Below are positions 24,065 to 31,465 of a stretch of DNA of 64,000 nt, piece after piece. The stretch's first letter is position 1. Every line of letters begins with the position of its first letter. The DNA is from Xaviernesmea oryzae (lineage in GTDB: Bacteria; Pseudomonadota; Alphaproteobacteria; Rhizobiales; Rhizobiaceae), in NCBI RefSeq assembly GCF_900177415.1, contig NZ_FXAF01000011.1:1088013-1152012 (forward strand). Direction: 5' to 3'. Position numbers and translations under genes: made by a program. The notes below the pieces were generated by a model that was not told the DNA's origin, did no database searches, and saw nothing but the letters and a program-made list of their open reading frames with translations.

Positions 24065-25413
24065 CCGAGAAACTGATCCCCAACAAGCTGATCCCCAACA
24101 AGCTGATCAGGGGACGATTGCTCTCCTTCAAGCGGGCGCCGCTTAGCCTGACCGATACGGACAGCTACAGCTACGAGCACGACGGCGCGCTGCTGGTGGC
24201 GGACGGCAGGATCGCCGCCTCCGGCGACTATGCAACCGTCAAGGCCGGGGCGCCGAAAGAGATCGAGGAGATAGATCACAGGCCGCATCTCATCCTGCCG
24301 GGCTTCATTGACATGCACCTGCATTTCCCGCAGATGCAGGTGATCGCCTCCTACGCCGCCGACCTCTTGGAATGGCTGAACACCTATACCTTCCCCGAGG
24401 AATGCCGTTTCGTCGAAAGCGGGCATGCGGCCCGCATCGCCACGCATTTCTACGACGAGCTCCTGCGCCACGGGACGACGACGGCGGTTGCCTATTGCTC
24501 CGTCCACAAGGCATCCGCCGACGCCTTCTTCACGGAAGCCTTGAAGCGCGGCATGTGCATGGTCGGCGGCAAGGTGATGATGGACCGCAACGCGCCGCAG
24601 GGCCTGCTCGATACGCCGGAGATGGGCTATGACGAGACGCGCCAGGTGATCGCGGACTGGCACGGCAAGGGGCGCAACCACGTGGCGATCACGCCGCGCT
24701 TCGCCATCACCTCGACGCCGGCGCAGATGAAGGCCGCCCAGGCGCTGGCGGAAGAGTTTCCGGACCTCTTCATCCAGACGCATCTTTCCGAGAACCACGA
24801 GGAGATCCGCTACACGCTGGAATTCTATCCGCAGGCGAAGGACTACACGGACATCTACGCCCATTACGGATTGCTCGGGCCGAAGACGCTGCTCGGCCAC
24901 GCGATCCATCTCTCCGAGCGCGAGGCGGACGTCCTCTCGGAAGCCGGCGCCGTCGCGGTCCACTGCCCGACCTCCAATCTCTTCCTGGGCTCCGGCCTCT
25001 TTCCGATGAAGGCGCTGATGCGGCGGGAAAAGCCGGTGCGCGTGGCGGTGGCGACCGATATCGGCGGCGGCTCCAGCTATTCGATGCTGCGGACGATGGA
25101 CGAGGCCTACAAGATCCAGCAGCTTTTGGGCGAGCGGCTGAACCCGCTCGAAAGTTTCTACCTGATGACCCGCGGCAATGCCGAGGCGCTGTCCATGACA
25201 GACAGGATCGGCACGCTGGAGCCCGGCACCGACGCCGACCTCACGGTGCTGAACGCCGCGGCCACGCCGGCCATGCGGCTCAGGATGGAAACGGTGAAGA
25301 CCCTGCCGGAAGAGCTCTTCCTGCTCCAGACCATCGGCGACGACCGCGCCGTGGTGGAGACCTACGTGGCGGGGGAAGCGATGAAGAACGGGCTGGAGCA
25401 ATCTGTCGCCTGA
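24061..25413 (+). CDS. guaD: Guanine deaminase
   Basis: This 450-residue amidohydrolase converts guanine to xanthine, feeding xanthine dehydrogenase. The metal-binding HLHFPQ is in PGFIDMHLHFPQMQV. Other family motifs are TTAVAYCSVHKASADAFFTE, THLSENHEEI, GHAIHLSEREADVLSEAGA, VHCPTSNLFLGSG and VATDIGGGSSYSML. It overlaps puuD by 4 bases (ATGA), so the two are coupled. The N terminus is odd: a 15-bp unit is repeated in tandem right after the start codon, adding an extra IPNKL, while the conserved part begins near IRGRLLSF. Confidence 0.93.
   Translation: MTEKLIPNKLIPNKLIRGRLLSFKRAPLSLTDTDSYSYEHDGALLVADGRIAASGDYATVKAGAPKEIEEIDHRPHLILPGFIDMHLHFPQMQVIASYAADLLEWLNTYTFPEECRFVESGHAARIATHFYDELLRHGTTTAVAYCSVHKASADAFFTEALKRGMCMVGGKVMMDRNAPQGLLDTPEMGYDETRQVIADWHGKGRNHVAITPRFAITSTPAQMKAAQALAEEFPDLFIQTHLSENHEEIRYTLEFYPQAKDYTDIYAHYGLLGPKTLLGHAIHLSEREADVLSEAGAVAVHCPTSNLFLGSGLFPMKALMRREKPVRVAVATDIGGGSSYSMLRTMDEAYKIQQLLGERLNPLESFYLMTRGNAEALSMTDRIGTLEPGTDADLTVLNAAATPAMRLRMETVKTLPEELFLLQTIGDDRAVVETYVAGEAMKNGLEQSVA
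24073..24108 (+). repeat. 15-bp tandem repeat at the guaD 5' end
   Basis: CTGATCCCCAACAAG occurs at 24073-24087 and again at 24088-24102, followed by CTGATC. It is in frame and adds five residues without disrupting guaD. Confidence 0.85.
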
Positions 25414-25506
25414 AATTTCCGGCCGTGCATGCAACTGGATGAATCCGCTGGCGATATGCCTTGGATGTGGTAGTTCTCCGACGACATTCCGGAGGAAAAC
25501 GATACG

Positions 25507-26652
25507 ATGTCCAAGCCGCTGACCATTGCCGACCTGAAGACCCTTGCACGGCGTCGTGTGCCGAAAATGTTCTTCGACTATGCCGACAGCGGCGCCTGGA
25601 CCGAAGGAACCTACCGGGCGAACGAGGAAGACTTTTCCAGGATCAAGCTGCGGCAGCGCGTGCTGGTCGACATGACCAACCGTTCGTTGGAAACCACGAT
25701 GATCGGCGAGAAGGCTTCGATGCCCGTGGCGCTCGCGCCGACCGGCATGACCGGCATGCAGCATGCAGACGGCGAGATGCTGGCCGCCAAGGCCGCGGAG
25801 GAATTCGGCATTCCCTTCACGCTCTCGACCATGAGCATCTGCTCGATCGAGGACGTCGCCGCCGTGACGACCAAGCCCTTCTGGTTCCAGCTTTACGTGA
25901 TGAAGGACCGCGGCTTCATCGAGCGGCTGATCGGCCGCGCCAAGGCCGCGAAATGCTCGGCCCTCGTCGTCACCGCCGACCTGCAGATCCTCGGCCAGCG
26001 CCACAAGGACATCCGCAACGGCCTGTCGGCGCCGCCGAAGCCGACGCTGAACGCCGCCCTGCAGCTCATTACGCGCCCGCGCTGGTGCCTGGAAATGCTC
26101 GGCACCAAGCGCCGCGGCTTCGGCAATATCGTCGGCCATGCGAGCAACGTCTCCGACCTTTCCTCGCTGGGCGCATGGACGGCGGAGCAGTTCGACCCGA
26201 AGCTTTCCTGGGACGACATCCGCTGGATCAAGGACCTCTGGGGCGGCAAGATGATCATCAAGGGCATTCTGGATGAGGAGGATGCGCGCGCCGCGGCCGA
26301 TACCGGCGCCGACGCGATCATCGTCTCCAACCACGGCGGCCGGCAGCTCGACGGCGCGCCCTCCTCGATCAGCATGCTGCCGAAGATCGTCGAAGCCGTC
26401 GGCGACCGGATCGAGGTGCATGTGGACGGCGGCATCCGCTCCGGCCAGGACGTGCTGAAGGCGGTGGCGCTCGGCGCGCGCGGCACCCATATCGGCCGCC
26501 CCTTCCTCTATGGCCTCGGCGCCATGGGCAAGGATGGTGTCACGACGGCCTTGGAAATCATCCGCAACGAACTCGACATCACCATGGCGCTCTGCGGCAA
26601 GCGGGACATCCAGACAATCGACCGGGGGATCATTGCGGATGCGCGGTTTTGA
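25507..26652 (+). CDS. lldD: FMN-dependent L-lactate dehydrogenase
   Basis: This 381-residue alpha-hydroxy-acid dehydrogenase should oxidise L-lactate to pyruvate at the membrane, passing electrons to quinone. Family motifs seen are FFDYADSGAWTEGTYR, PVALAPTGMTGMQH, PFWFQLYVMKDR, the active-site SNHGGRQLDGAPSS with the catalytic histidine, and the FMN phosphate site VDGGIRSGQDVLKA. GGAGGAAA precedes the ATG. It is about 90 bases downstream of guaD and probably has its own promoter. Close relatives act on glycolate or mandelate, so the substrate is likely but not proven. Confidence 0.9.
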   Translation: MSKPLTIADLKTLARRRVPKMFFDYADSGAWTEGTYRANEEDFSRIKLRQRVLVDMTNRSLETTMIGEKASMPVALAPTGMTGMQHADGEMLAAKAAEEFGIPFTLSTMSICSIEDVAAVTTKPFWFQLYVMKDRGFIERLIGRAKAAKCSALVVTADLQILGQRHKDIRNGLSAPPKPTLNAALQLITRPRWCLEMLGTKRRGFGNIVGHASNVSDLSSLGAWTAEQFDPKLSWDDIRWIKDLWGGKMIIKGILDEEDARAAADTGADAIIVSNHGGRQLDGAPSSISMLPKIVEAVGDRIEVHVDGGIRSGQDVLKAVALGARGTHIGRPFLYGLGAMGKDGVTTALEIIRNELDITMALCGKRDIQTIDRGIIADARF

Positions 26653-26727
26653 CCGGCCGTGGCTGACCCAAGCTGCCTCGCATCATGAAGAGTTGAGCGC
26701 CAATTCGACCGAACACGAAAGTTCCCT

Positions 26728-27531
26728 ATGACGCCGATTCCGCCCTTCCTGGAAAACTCGCGCTTTGACTGGGTTCCCGTTCATGCGGGAGAATCCGGCG
26801 ATCGCGTCTTCCGCCGTGAGGATGGGCTTGCCTATGCAAAAATCGCCGAAGGCAAGCGCTCCGCGGAGTTGGCAGGCGAGCGAGACCGGCTCACATGGCT
26901 GCACGGCCGGGGTATCTCCGCCCCGGAAGTCATTGACTGGCATGCAGAGGAAGAAACGGCTTGCCTGGTGATGACGGCGATCCCCGGGGTGCCCGCCGTG
27001 GAACTATCGGGCGCCGATTTGCTCAAGGCATGGCCTTCCATGGCGCGGCAGCTTGGAATCCTTCACGCGCTCACGGCGGACCAGTGCCCGTTCAATCGCG
27101 ACTTGCCGCTCATGTTCGGCCGCGCCGCCGATGTCGTTTCCCGCAATGCGGTCAATCCGGATTTCCTGCCGGACGAAGACAAGGACAGGCCGCAGAATGA
27201 ACTTCTGGCGCGCGTCGAACGTGAACTGCCGATCCGGCTCGCTCAGGAAACCCGCGATAAAGTCGTCTGCCATGGCGATCCCTGCATGCCCAACTTCATG
27301 GTGGACCCGCAGACCCTGCAATGCACCGGCTTGATCGATCTCGGGCGGCTTGGAACGGCGGATCGTTATGCCGACCTGGCGCTCATGGTGGCAAACGCCG
27401 AAGAAAACTGGACATCGGCGGATCAGGCGGAACGGGCCTTCGCGATGCTCTTCGACGCGATGGAGATCGCCGCGCCGGATCGCGACCGCCTTGCCTTCTA
27501 TCTCCGCCTGGACCCGTTGACCTGGGGCTGA
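26728..27531 (+). CDS. Aminoglycoside 3''-phosphotransferase, StrA/APH(3'')-Ib-like
   Basis: This 267-residue kinase matches the streptomycin phosphotransferase StrA (APH(3'')-Ib) over its whole length as I remember that protein, including the identical length and long shared runs such as SRNAVNPDFLPDEDK, VVCHGDPCMPNFMVD, CTGLIDLGRLGTADRYADLA and the C-terminal LAFYLRLDPLTWG. The catalytic H-G-D-P-C-x-x-N and the metal-binding D in LIDLG are intact. The N-terminal 60 residues and some surface positions differ, so it is a homologue, not the mobile allele. There is no strB beside it and no insertion sequence nearby; the upstream ribosome site is weak. Streptomycin resistance is predicted but not proven. 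Confidence 0.88.
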   Translation: MTPIPPFLENSRFDWVPVHAGESGDRVFRREDGLAYAKIAEGKRSAELAGERDRLTWLHGRGISAPEVIDWHAEEETACLVMTAIPGVPAVELSGADLLKAWPSMARQLGILHALTADQCPFNRDLPLMFGRAADVVSRNAVNPDFLPDEDKDRPQNELLARVERELPIRLAQETRDKVVCHGDPCMPNFMVDPQTLQCTGLIDLGRLGTADRYADLALMVANAEENWTSADQAERAFAMLFDAMEIAAPDRDRLAFYLRLDPLTWG

Positions 27532-27616
27532 CAACGGCGCCGCCCCGGCTTTTCCGGCCTGCATGGCACGCCACGAGATCGAGCCCGGTTCACCAGCCTG
27601 AGTCTGAACCGCCCGC

Positions 27617-28369
27617 TCAGCACCAGCCGCCTTTCGCTCCCGGTTTGCGCGCGAGACCTTCGCGAACGAGAACATCCGATAGCGAGATGCCGTTCCGCGT
27701 CACCTGCCTGAGCTTGTGGCCGTCGATTTCCGCGTCGTTGCCCTGCCAGGTAACGAGCTCGAACGGCCCGGAATCGAGGAAGGCGCGCACGCGCAGTTCC
27801 GCATCGCTCGCCTTGATCCGCTCTTCCTCGCAGGCCGGTTTCTTGATGTTCGGCACCTCGATGCCGACGAGACGAATTTTCTGGCCGTGGAAGACGAAAC
27901 GGTCCGCCGCGACGACGCAATCATCCTGCTTGGCCGAGCCGCAGAGATAGAATTTCGCTTGGTAGGCACCGGCAAGCTTCTCATCCGCTCCCGGTGTTTC
28001 GGCCGGCTTGGAAACCGCGTCCGCGATCGGCTTGCCGATCGGCGCCGGGGGAATGATCGCAGCGGTATGGCTCTGATCGGGCAGCATCGTCGGCTTCGGC
28101 GTCACCGGGCGGTGAGCGGCGGAGGCTACGGGCTTCGGCGGAACCGGCCTTTCGGGAGCGGATGCCGGCTTCGCGGCGACCTGCACCGGCTTTCCGGCCG
28201 TCAGGCCCGCCACGAACCGGCGCGCGGCGGCTGAATTGTCATAGAGCGCGATACCCCCGCCGATCACGCCAAGTATGGCGAGCCAGGGCAGGAGCGACGA
28301 ATTGGAGCCGCCCGACGACCGCTTGCCGCTTTTACGTCGTGAGCGTGATTTTCCGCGCGATTGGGCCAT
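27617..28369 (-). CDS. Membrane-anchored thermonuclease-like (SNase) protein
   Basis: This 250-residue protein starts with a basic stretch (SRGKSRSRRKSGKRS) and one membrane segment (LPWLAILGVIGGGIALYD). A Pro/Ala/Lys-rich linker follows to about residue 130, then a C-terminal SNase-like domain: KIRLVGIEVPNIKKPACEEE, AELRVRAFL, and LRQVTRNGISLSDVLVREGLAR. These align with the arginine and glutamate positions of staphylococcal nuclease, though the second acidic position is not clear, so activity is uncertain. The ATG at 28369 has GAGAG before it; a longer frame reads into upstream sequence. The domain would lie outside the cytoplasm if the anchor is type II. Confidence 0.75.
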   Translation of the reverse strand: MAQSRGKSRSRRKSGKRSSGGSNSSLLPWLAILGVIGGGIALYDNSAAARRFVAGLTAGKPVQVAAKPASAPERPVPPKPVASAAHRPVTPKPTMLPDQSHTAAIIPPAPIGKPIADAVSKPAETPGADEKLAGAYQAKFYLCGSAKQDDCVVAADRFVFHGQKIRLVGIEVPNIKKPACEEERIKASDAELRVRAFLDSGPFELVTWQGNDAEIDGHKLRQVTRNGISLSDVLVREGLARKPGAKGGWC

Positions 28370-28446
28370 GGGAATCTCTCCTGTCGAATCGAGGAGAAGT
28401 ATCGAGCCCAAGGATTTCCGAAAGGTTTCGAAGAAAAGGCAGGCTG

Positions 28447-29193
28447 TCAAACCCTGCCCGTCGCCAGCGCCGATGCCCAATCGGGTCGGCCGTTTTCGGC
28501 TGCAAGCCGCGACATCGCCATGTGATCGTAGGCCACATGCCGGAACTGGGGTACCCAACCCCTCCCCGTCTTTTCGAGCACCGCATAGCAAGCCATCGCA
28601 TGGCCGGTCTCGACCTTGTGGAAGACCGGCTGGTCGTCGTCATAGGCCTGGCAGCCGACGCTTCCGGGATTGACGATCAGCCGTCCGTCGGAAAGCTGCA
28701 CGACCCGCGCAATGTGGCTGTGCCCGCACAGGATGAGCGGCTGCTCTATACCCTCCGCCATGGCCTCGATTTCCTCCTGGCTCCTCAGGCATACGTGGCC
28801 TTCGGGAGAAACCTTCTCCAGCCAATAGAGATTGTCGTCCGCGGGCGTCGCATGGCAGAGGAAGACGTCGTCGCGATAGACCATGCTGGAGGGCAGCTTG
28901 CGCAGCCAGTCGAAATGCCGCGGCGCGAGCTGCCGATGGGCATGCGCATCGGAGGCACCGAGCGCGGCGGCGGGCATTTCGAGAAGATAGCGGTCGTGAT
29001 TGCCGCGCACCGTCCGGGCCGCCTCCATGTCGAGAAGCAGCATGAGATCGGCGGTACGGCCGGCCTCCAGAGGGCCGCCGAAGCAATCGCCGAGATTGAC
29101 GATGTCGCGGATGCCGAGCGCGGCGATATCGGCCAGCACCGCTTCCAGCGCTGCGCAGTTTCCATGCACGTCTGCGATCGCGGCAAAGCGCAT
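28447..29193 (-). CDS. Calcineurin-like metallophosphoesterase (YfcE-type)
   Basis: This 248-residue phosphoesterase shows the metal-binding motifs in order: IADVHGN (residues 6-12), LGDCFGG, VRGNHDRYL and CGHSHIAR, followed by VNPGSVG. This fits the YfcE/MJ0936 group of small phosphodiesterases. The substrate is unknown. Its ATG overlaps the uraH stop by one base (TGATG), so it is the last gene of the allantoin-breakdown operon and is probably co-translated with uraH. Whether it acts in purine breakdown cannot be told from the sequence. Confidence 0.85.
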   Translation of the reverse strand: MRFAAIADVHGNCAALEAVLADIAALGIRDIVNLGDCFGGPLEAGRTADLMLLLDMEAARTVRGNHDRYLLEMPAAALGASDAHAHRQLAPRHFDWLRKLPSSMVYRDDVFLCHATPADDNLYWLEKVSPEGHVCLRSQEEIEAMAEGIEQPLILCGHSHIARVVQLSDGRLIVNPGSVGCQAYDDDQPVFHKVETGHAMACYAVLEKTGRGWVPQFRHVAYDHMAMSRLAAENGRPDWASALATGRV

Positions 29194-29549
29194 CAGCTCC
29201 CCCGGTAAGTGGAATATCCATAGGGCGAGAGGAGCAGCGGCACATGATAATGCGCCGTGACATCCGAAATGCCGAAACGGATCGGGATTGTGTCGAGGAA
29301 AGCGGGCTCCGCGAGCGTGACGCCTCGGGCGCGAAGATAATCGCCGGCATGGAAGACCAGTTCGTATTCTCCGACGCTAAAGGTCTCGCCGACCAGGATC
29401 GGGCCTCCGTCGACGCGCCCGTCGCTGTTGGTGGTGACGGATTTGATCTTCTCGCGCCCGTCGCCCGCCAGCCTGTAGAGGTCGATCGTCAGGCCTTGCG
29501 CGGGCGTGCCGCTCGCCGTGTCGAGGACATGGGTGGTGAGGCCTGTCAT
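29193..29549 (-). CDS. uraH: 5-hydroxyisourate hydrolase
   Basis: This 118-residue transthyretin-like enzyme hydrolyses 5-hydroxyisourate, the product of PuuD, to OHCU. The family N-terminal motif LTTHVLDTASGTPAQGL, the central VTTNSDGRVDGG and the C-terminal HYHVPLLLSPYGYSTYRGS, with the YRGS tail, are all present. It overlaps allA by 4 bases upstream and the phosphoesterase by 1 base downstream. It sits in the allantoin operon on the minus strand, while puuD is on the plus strand about 5 kb away. Confidence 0.95.
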   Translation of the reverse strand: MTGLTTHVLDTASGTPAQGLTIDLYRLAGDGREKIKSVTTNSDGRVDGGPILVGETFSVGEYELVFHAGDYLRARGVTLAEPAFLDTIPIRFGISDVTAHYHVPLLLSPYGYSTYRGS

Positions 29550-30064
29550 GGGCGGGGCTCCGCGATGAAGTAGGTTTTCTCGAAAAAGAACTCTTCGTAG
29601 TTTTCCGGCGGGTTATCCCTGTCCACCACGAGGAAGTCGCTGACGGCACCGAGCGCCATCAGGGGATGGTGCCAGACATCGGGAAAATAGTTGACGCCCT
29701 GGTGCGGCTGGACGAGGAAGACCCTGGGCTTGCCGGGCATGCCTCCTTCGTCGTCCGAGACGGCGGCGAGGAACGGCCGGCCGGACAGGGGCGTAAAGCT
29801 CTGGCTTGCGAAGGGATGCCGCTCCATCATGGTGACGGCATAGGGGAATTGCCTCGGCTGGCTGCGGAAGATGTTGAAGATCAGGCGCACGGGTTCGCCC
29901 GTCACGACCGGTTCCGCCAGTGCGTGGTAGCGTTCTGTCGTGCCGCCGTTGATCAGCCGCATGGTCGAAGGATCGGCCTCGATGACATCGCCATAGGATG
30001 CGAAGGCTTGCTTGGTCAACGGCAGGATTTCAAGATATTCGGTCACGTCATTCTCTTTGTTCAT
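29546..30064 (-). CDS. allA: Ureidoglycolate lyase
   Basis: This 172-residue enzyme splits ureidoglycolate into glyoxylate and urea, the last step of allantoate use. Family motifs include LPLTKQAFASYGDVIEAD, RFIFNIFRSQPR-like LIFNIFRSQPRQFP, MERHPFASQSFTPL, and VFLVQPHQGVNYFPDVWHHP. Two starts are possible: the ATG at 30064, which overlaps the HepT stop as ATGA, or the in-frame GTG at 30046, which would give the more usual MTEYLEILPL-like N terminus. The overlap with a toxin gene is unusual and suggests that the upstream sequence was replaced. Confidence 0.93.
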   Translation of the reverse strand: MNKENDVTEYLEILPLTKQAFASYGDVIEADPSTMRLINGGTTERYHALAEPVVTGEPVRLIFNIFRSQPRQFPYAVTMMERHPFASQSFTPLSGRPFLAAVSDDEGGMPGKPRVFLVQPHQGVNYFPDVWHHPLMALGAVSDFLVVDRDNPPENYEEFFFEKTYFIAEPRP

Positions 30065-30423
30065 TCGCCCTGTGCACGCCAGTTGCGCAGGGAATCGAGT
30101 TGGGAAACCAACATCGGCAGAGAGGTTTTCACCGTATCCAAAACGATCGGGAGTTCCAGTTCGTAATAGTCATGGACGACGAAATTGCGCATGCCCTTGA
30201 TCTTCGACCATGGGATTTCAGGATGATCGACGGCGAAATCGGGATGTTGGATCATGATCCTCGAAGCGCTCTCGCCGATCAGGACCAGAGCCATGCCGAC
30301 AGCCATCTGCGTGCGTACGTCGGAGAGAAATGCATCCTGCTCCATGCCGGCCGCAAATTCGCAGGCCAGGAGTGCCGCAGATCGCATCTGATCGAGATAT
30401 TCCTTCAGGCGATCCGCACTCAT
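30061..30423 (-). CDS. HepT-like toxin (DUF86), module 1
   Basis: This 120-residue protein has the HepT motif R-x4-H-x-Y in KGMRNFVVHDYYELEL, near residue 80, which in the family forms an RNase active site. It overlaps the upstream MntA gene by 4 bases (ATGA) and the downstream allA gene by 4 bases (ATGA). In characterised MntA-HepT systems the antitoxin adenylylates the toxin at the conserved tyrosine. Here that tyrosine is present in HDYYE. Being in the middle of a metabolic operon is unusual for such a pair. Confidence 0.85.
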   Translation of the reverse strand: MSADRLKEYLDQMRSAALLACEFAAGMEQDAFLSDVRTQMAVGMALVLIGESASRIMIQHPDFAVDHPEIPWSKIKGMRNFVVHDYYELELPIVLDTVKTSLPMLVSQLDSLRNWRAQGE

Positions 30424-30710
30424 ATGGCTGTAGCTTCCGACAGAATCCGCTCGCGCATGGATTTCCGGATACCGCCCGACGTCACGAGATCGACCTTCAC
30501 CTGGAGGAGCGTTTCCAACGTGTCTTGCAGACCGCCGAGGTCGAACAGGGTTGCGCCGGGTAGCGCGTCCACCAGAATGTCGATATCGCTGTCCGGGCCG
30601 TCTTCGCCGCGGGCCACCGAACCGAAGACGCGCGGGTTCGCCGCGTTGAAGCGCTTCGTCGCTTCGCGGATCGCTTCCCGGTTCTGCTCCAAGACTTCCG
30701 ACGGTTTCAT
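30420..30710 (-). CDS. MntA-like nucleotidyltransferase antitoxin, module 1
   Basis: This 96-residue minimal nucleotidyltransferase has the antitoxin motif G-S-x10-D-x-D: FGSVARGEDGPDSDIDIL. It begins MKPSEVLEQNRE, identical to the second module. I chose the ATG at 30710; the longer frame would start at a TTG and read into duplicated upstream sequence. Its last codon overlaps the HepT start. Module 1 shares a perfect 56-bp stretch with module 2 covering the first codons and the leader (30676-30731). Confidence 0.85.
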   Translation of the reverse strand: MKPSEVLEQNREAIREATKRFNAANPRVFGSVARGEDGPDSDIDILVDALPGATLFDLGGLQDTLETLLQVKVDLVTSGGIRKSMRERILSEATAI

Positions 30711-30731
30711 CGCGGCGTCACTCCTGATGCC
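30676..30731. repeat. 56-bp direct repeat, copy A
   Basis: Identical to 31374-31429. It spans the first 12 codons of the mntA-like gene of module 1 and 21 bases of its leader. Similar sequence continues for about 20 more bases. Confidence 0.9.
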
Positions 30732-30776
30732 CGTCAATATAAGCGACGGAACGTGGTGAGGAAAGAAGCGGCCTCC

Positions 30777-31121
30777 TCAGCTTCGGATCGAAGCGAGCTG
30801 ACCTACTAACTCCGGTATATTTGTCGTCACCGTACGCCAGACGGTGTCAATATCGACTTCAAAATACTGATGTGCAATGCGATTTCGCATGTTCCGGATA
30901 TCCCGCCAGGGAATTTCCGGATGTTCGACGACGAAATCCGGGAACCGCTCCATGATCTTCGTGGCGCATTCGCCGATCGCCATGATGTTCGCGATGACGG
31001 CATCCTGCTTTATTTCATCAAGGACGAATGCATCCCGGCCCATGCCTGCGACATAGCGCATGGCCTTGCTTCCCGTGACGATCATCCGATCGAGATAGGC
31101 GTCGAGGCGCTCCACATTCAT
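30777..31121 (-). CDS. HepT-like toxin (DUF86), module 2
   Basis: This 114-residue protein is a second HepT homologue with the R-x4-H-x-Y motif in MRNRIAHQYFEVD. It shares PDFxVxHPEIPW and the overall layout with module 1, but the two differ widely elsewhere, so they are not recent copies along their whole length. Its start overlaps the upstream mntA-like gene by 4 bases. There are 66 bases between its stop and the start of module 1. Confidence 0.85.
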   Translation of the reverse strand: MNVERLDAYLDRMIVTGSKAMRYVAGMGRDAFVLDEIKQDAVIANIMAIGECATKIMERFPDFVVEHPEIPWRDIRNMRNRIAHQYFEVDIDTVWRTVTTNIPELVGQLASIRS

Positions 31122-31408
31122 ATAGCGGCGGCTTCCGCGATGATGCGTTCCCGTACCTTCGGCGGGAAATCGCCCGGAACCTTCACATCGACCGGCACTC
31201 CAAGCGCCTCTTCCAGATCTCCCTGAAGCCCGCCGAGCGTGACAAGGGATGTCGTCGGTGACGGGTCGACCAGAATGTCAAGGTCACTATCCGGCCTGTC
31301 TTCCCCGCGCAGCACGGAGCCGTAGACGCGGGGATTGGAGACCTGTCGGCGGGCGACGATCTCCCTGATGATCTCCCGGTTCTGCTCCAAGACTTCCGAC
31401 GGTTTCAT
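31118..31408 (-). CDS. MntA-like nucleotidyltransferase antitoxin, module 2
   Basis: This 96-residue protein shows YGSVLRGEDRPDSDLDIL, the G-S-x10-D-x-D antitoxin signature. The N terminus MKPSEVLEQNRE is the same as in module 1, but the rest has diverged (for example LGVPVDVKVPGDFPPKV). It starts 57 bases after the alc stop and overlaps the HepT gene downstream by 4 bases. The two antitoxins probably act only on their own toxins; cross-action is possible given the shared fold. Confidence 0.85.
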   Translation of the reverse strand: MKPSEVLEQNREIIREIVARRQVSNPRVYGSVLRGEDRPDSDLDILVDPSPTTSLVTLGGLQGDLEEALGVPVDVKVPGDFPPKVRERIIAEAAAI

Positions 31409-31429
31409 CGCGGCGTCACTCCTGATGCC
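31374..31429. repeat. 56-bp direct repeat, copy B
   Basis: Identical to 30676-30731, 698 bases away. Recombination between the two would remove exactly one toxin-antitoxin module. Confidence 0.9.
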
Positions 31430-31465
31430 GCCAATATAGGCGACGGAACGTATCGAGGAAAGAAC

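Noticed and set aside
23953..26490. 845-codon minus-strand open frame opposite guaD and lldD
   Set aside because: It spans two genuine plus-strand genes and has no recognisable domain; typical antisense shadow in high-GC DNA.
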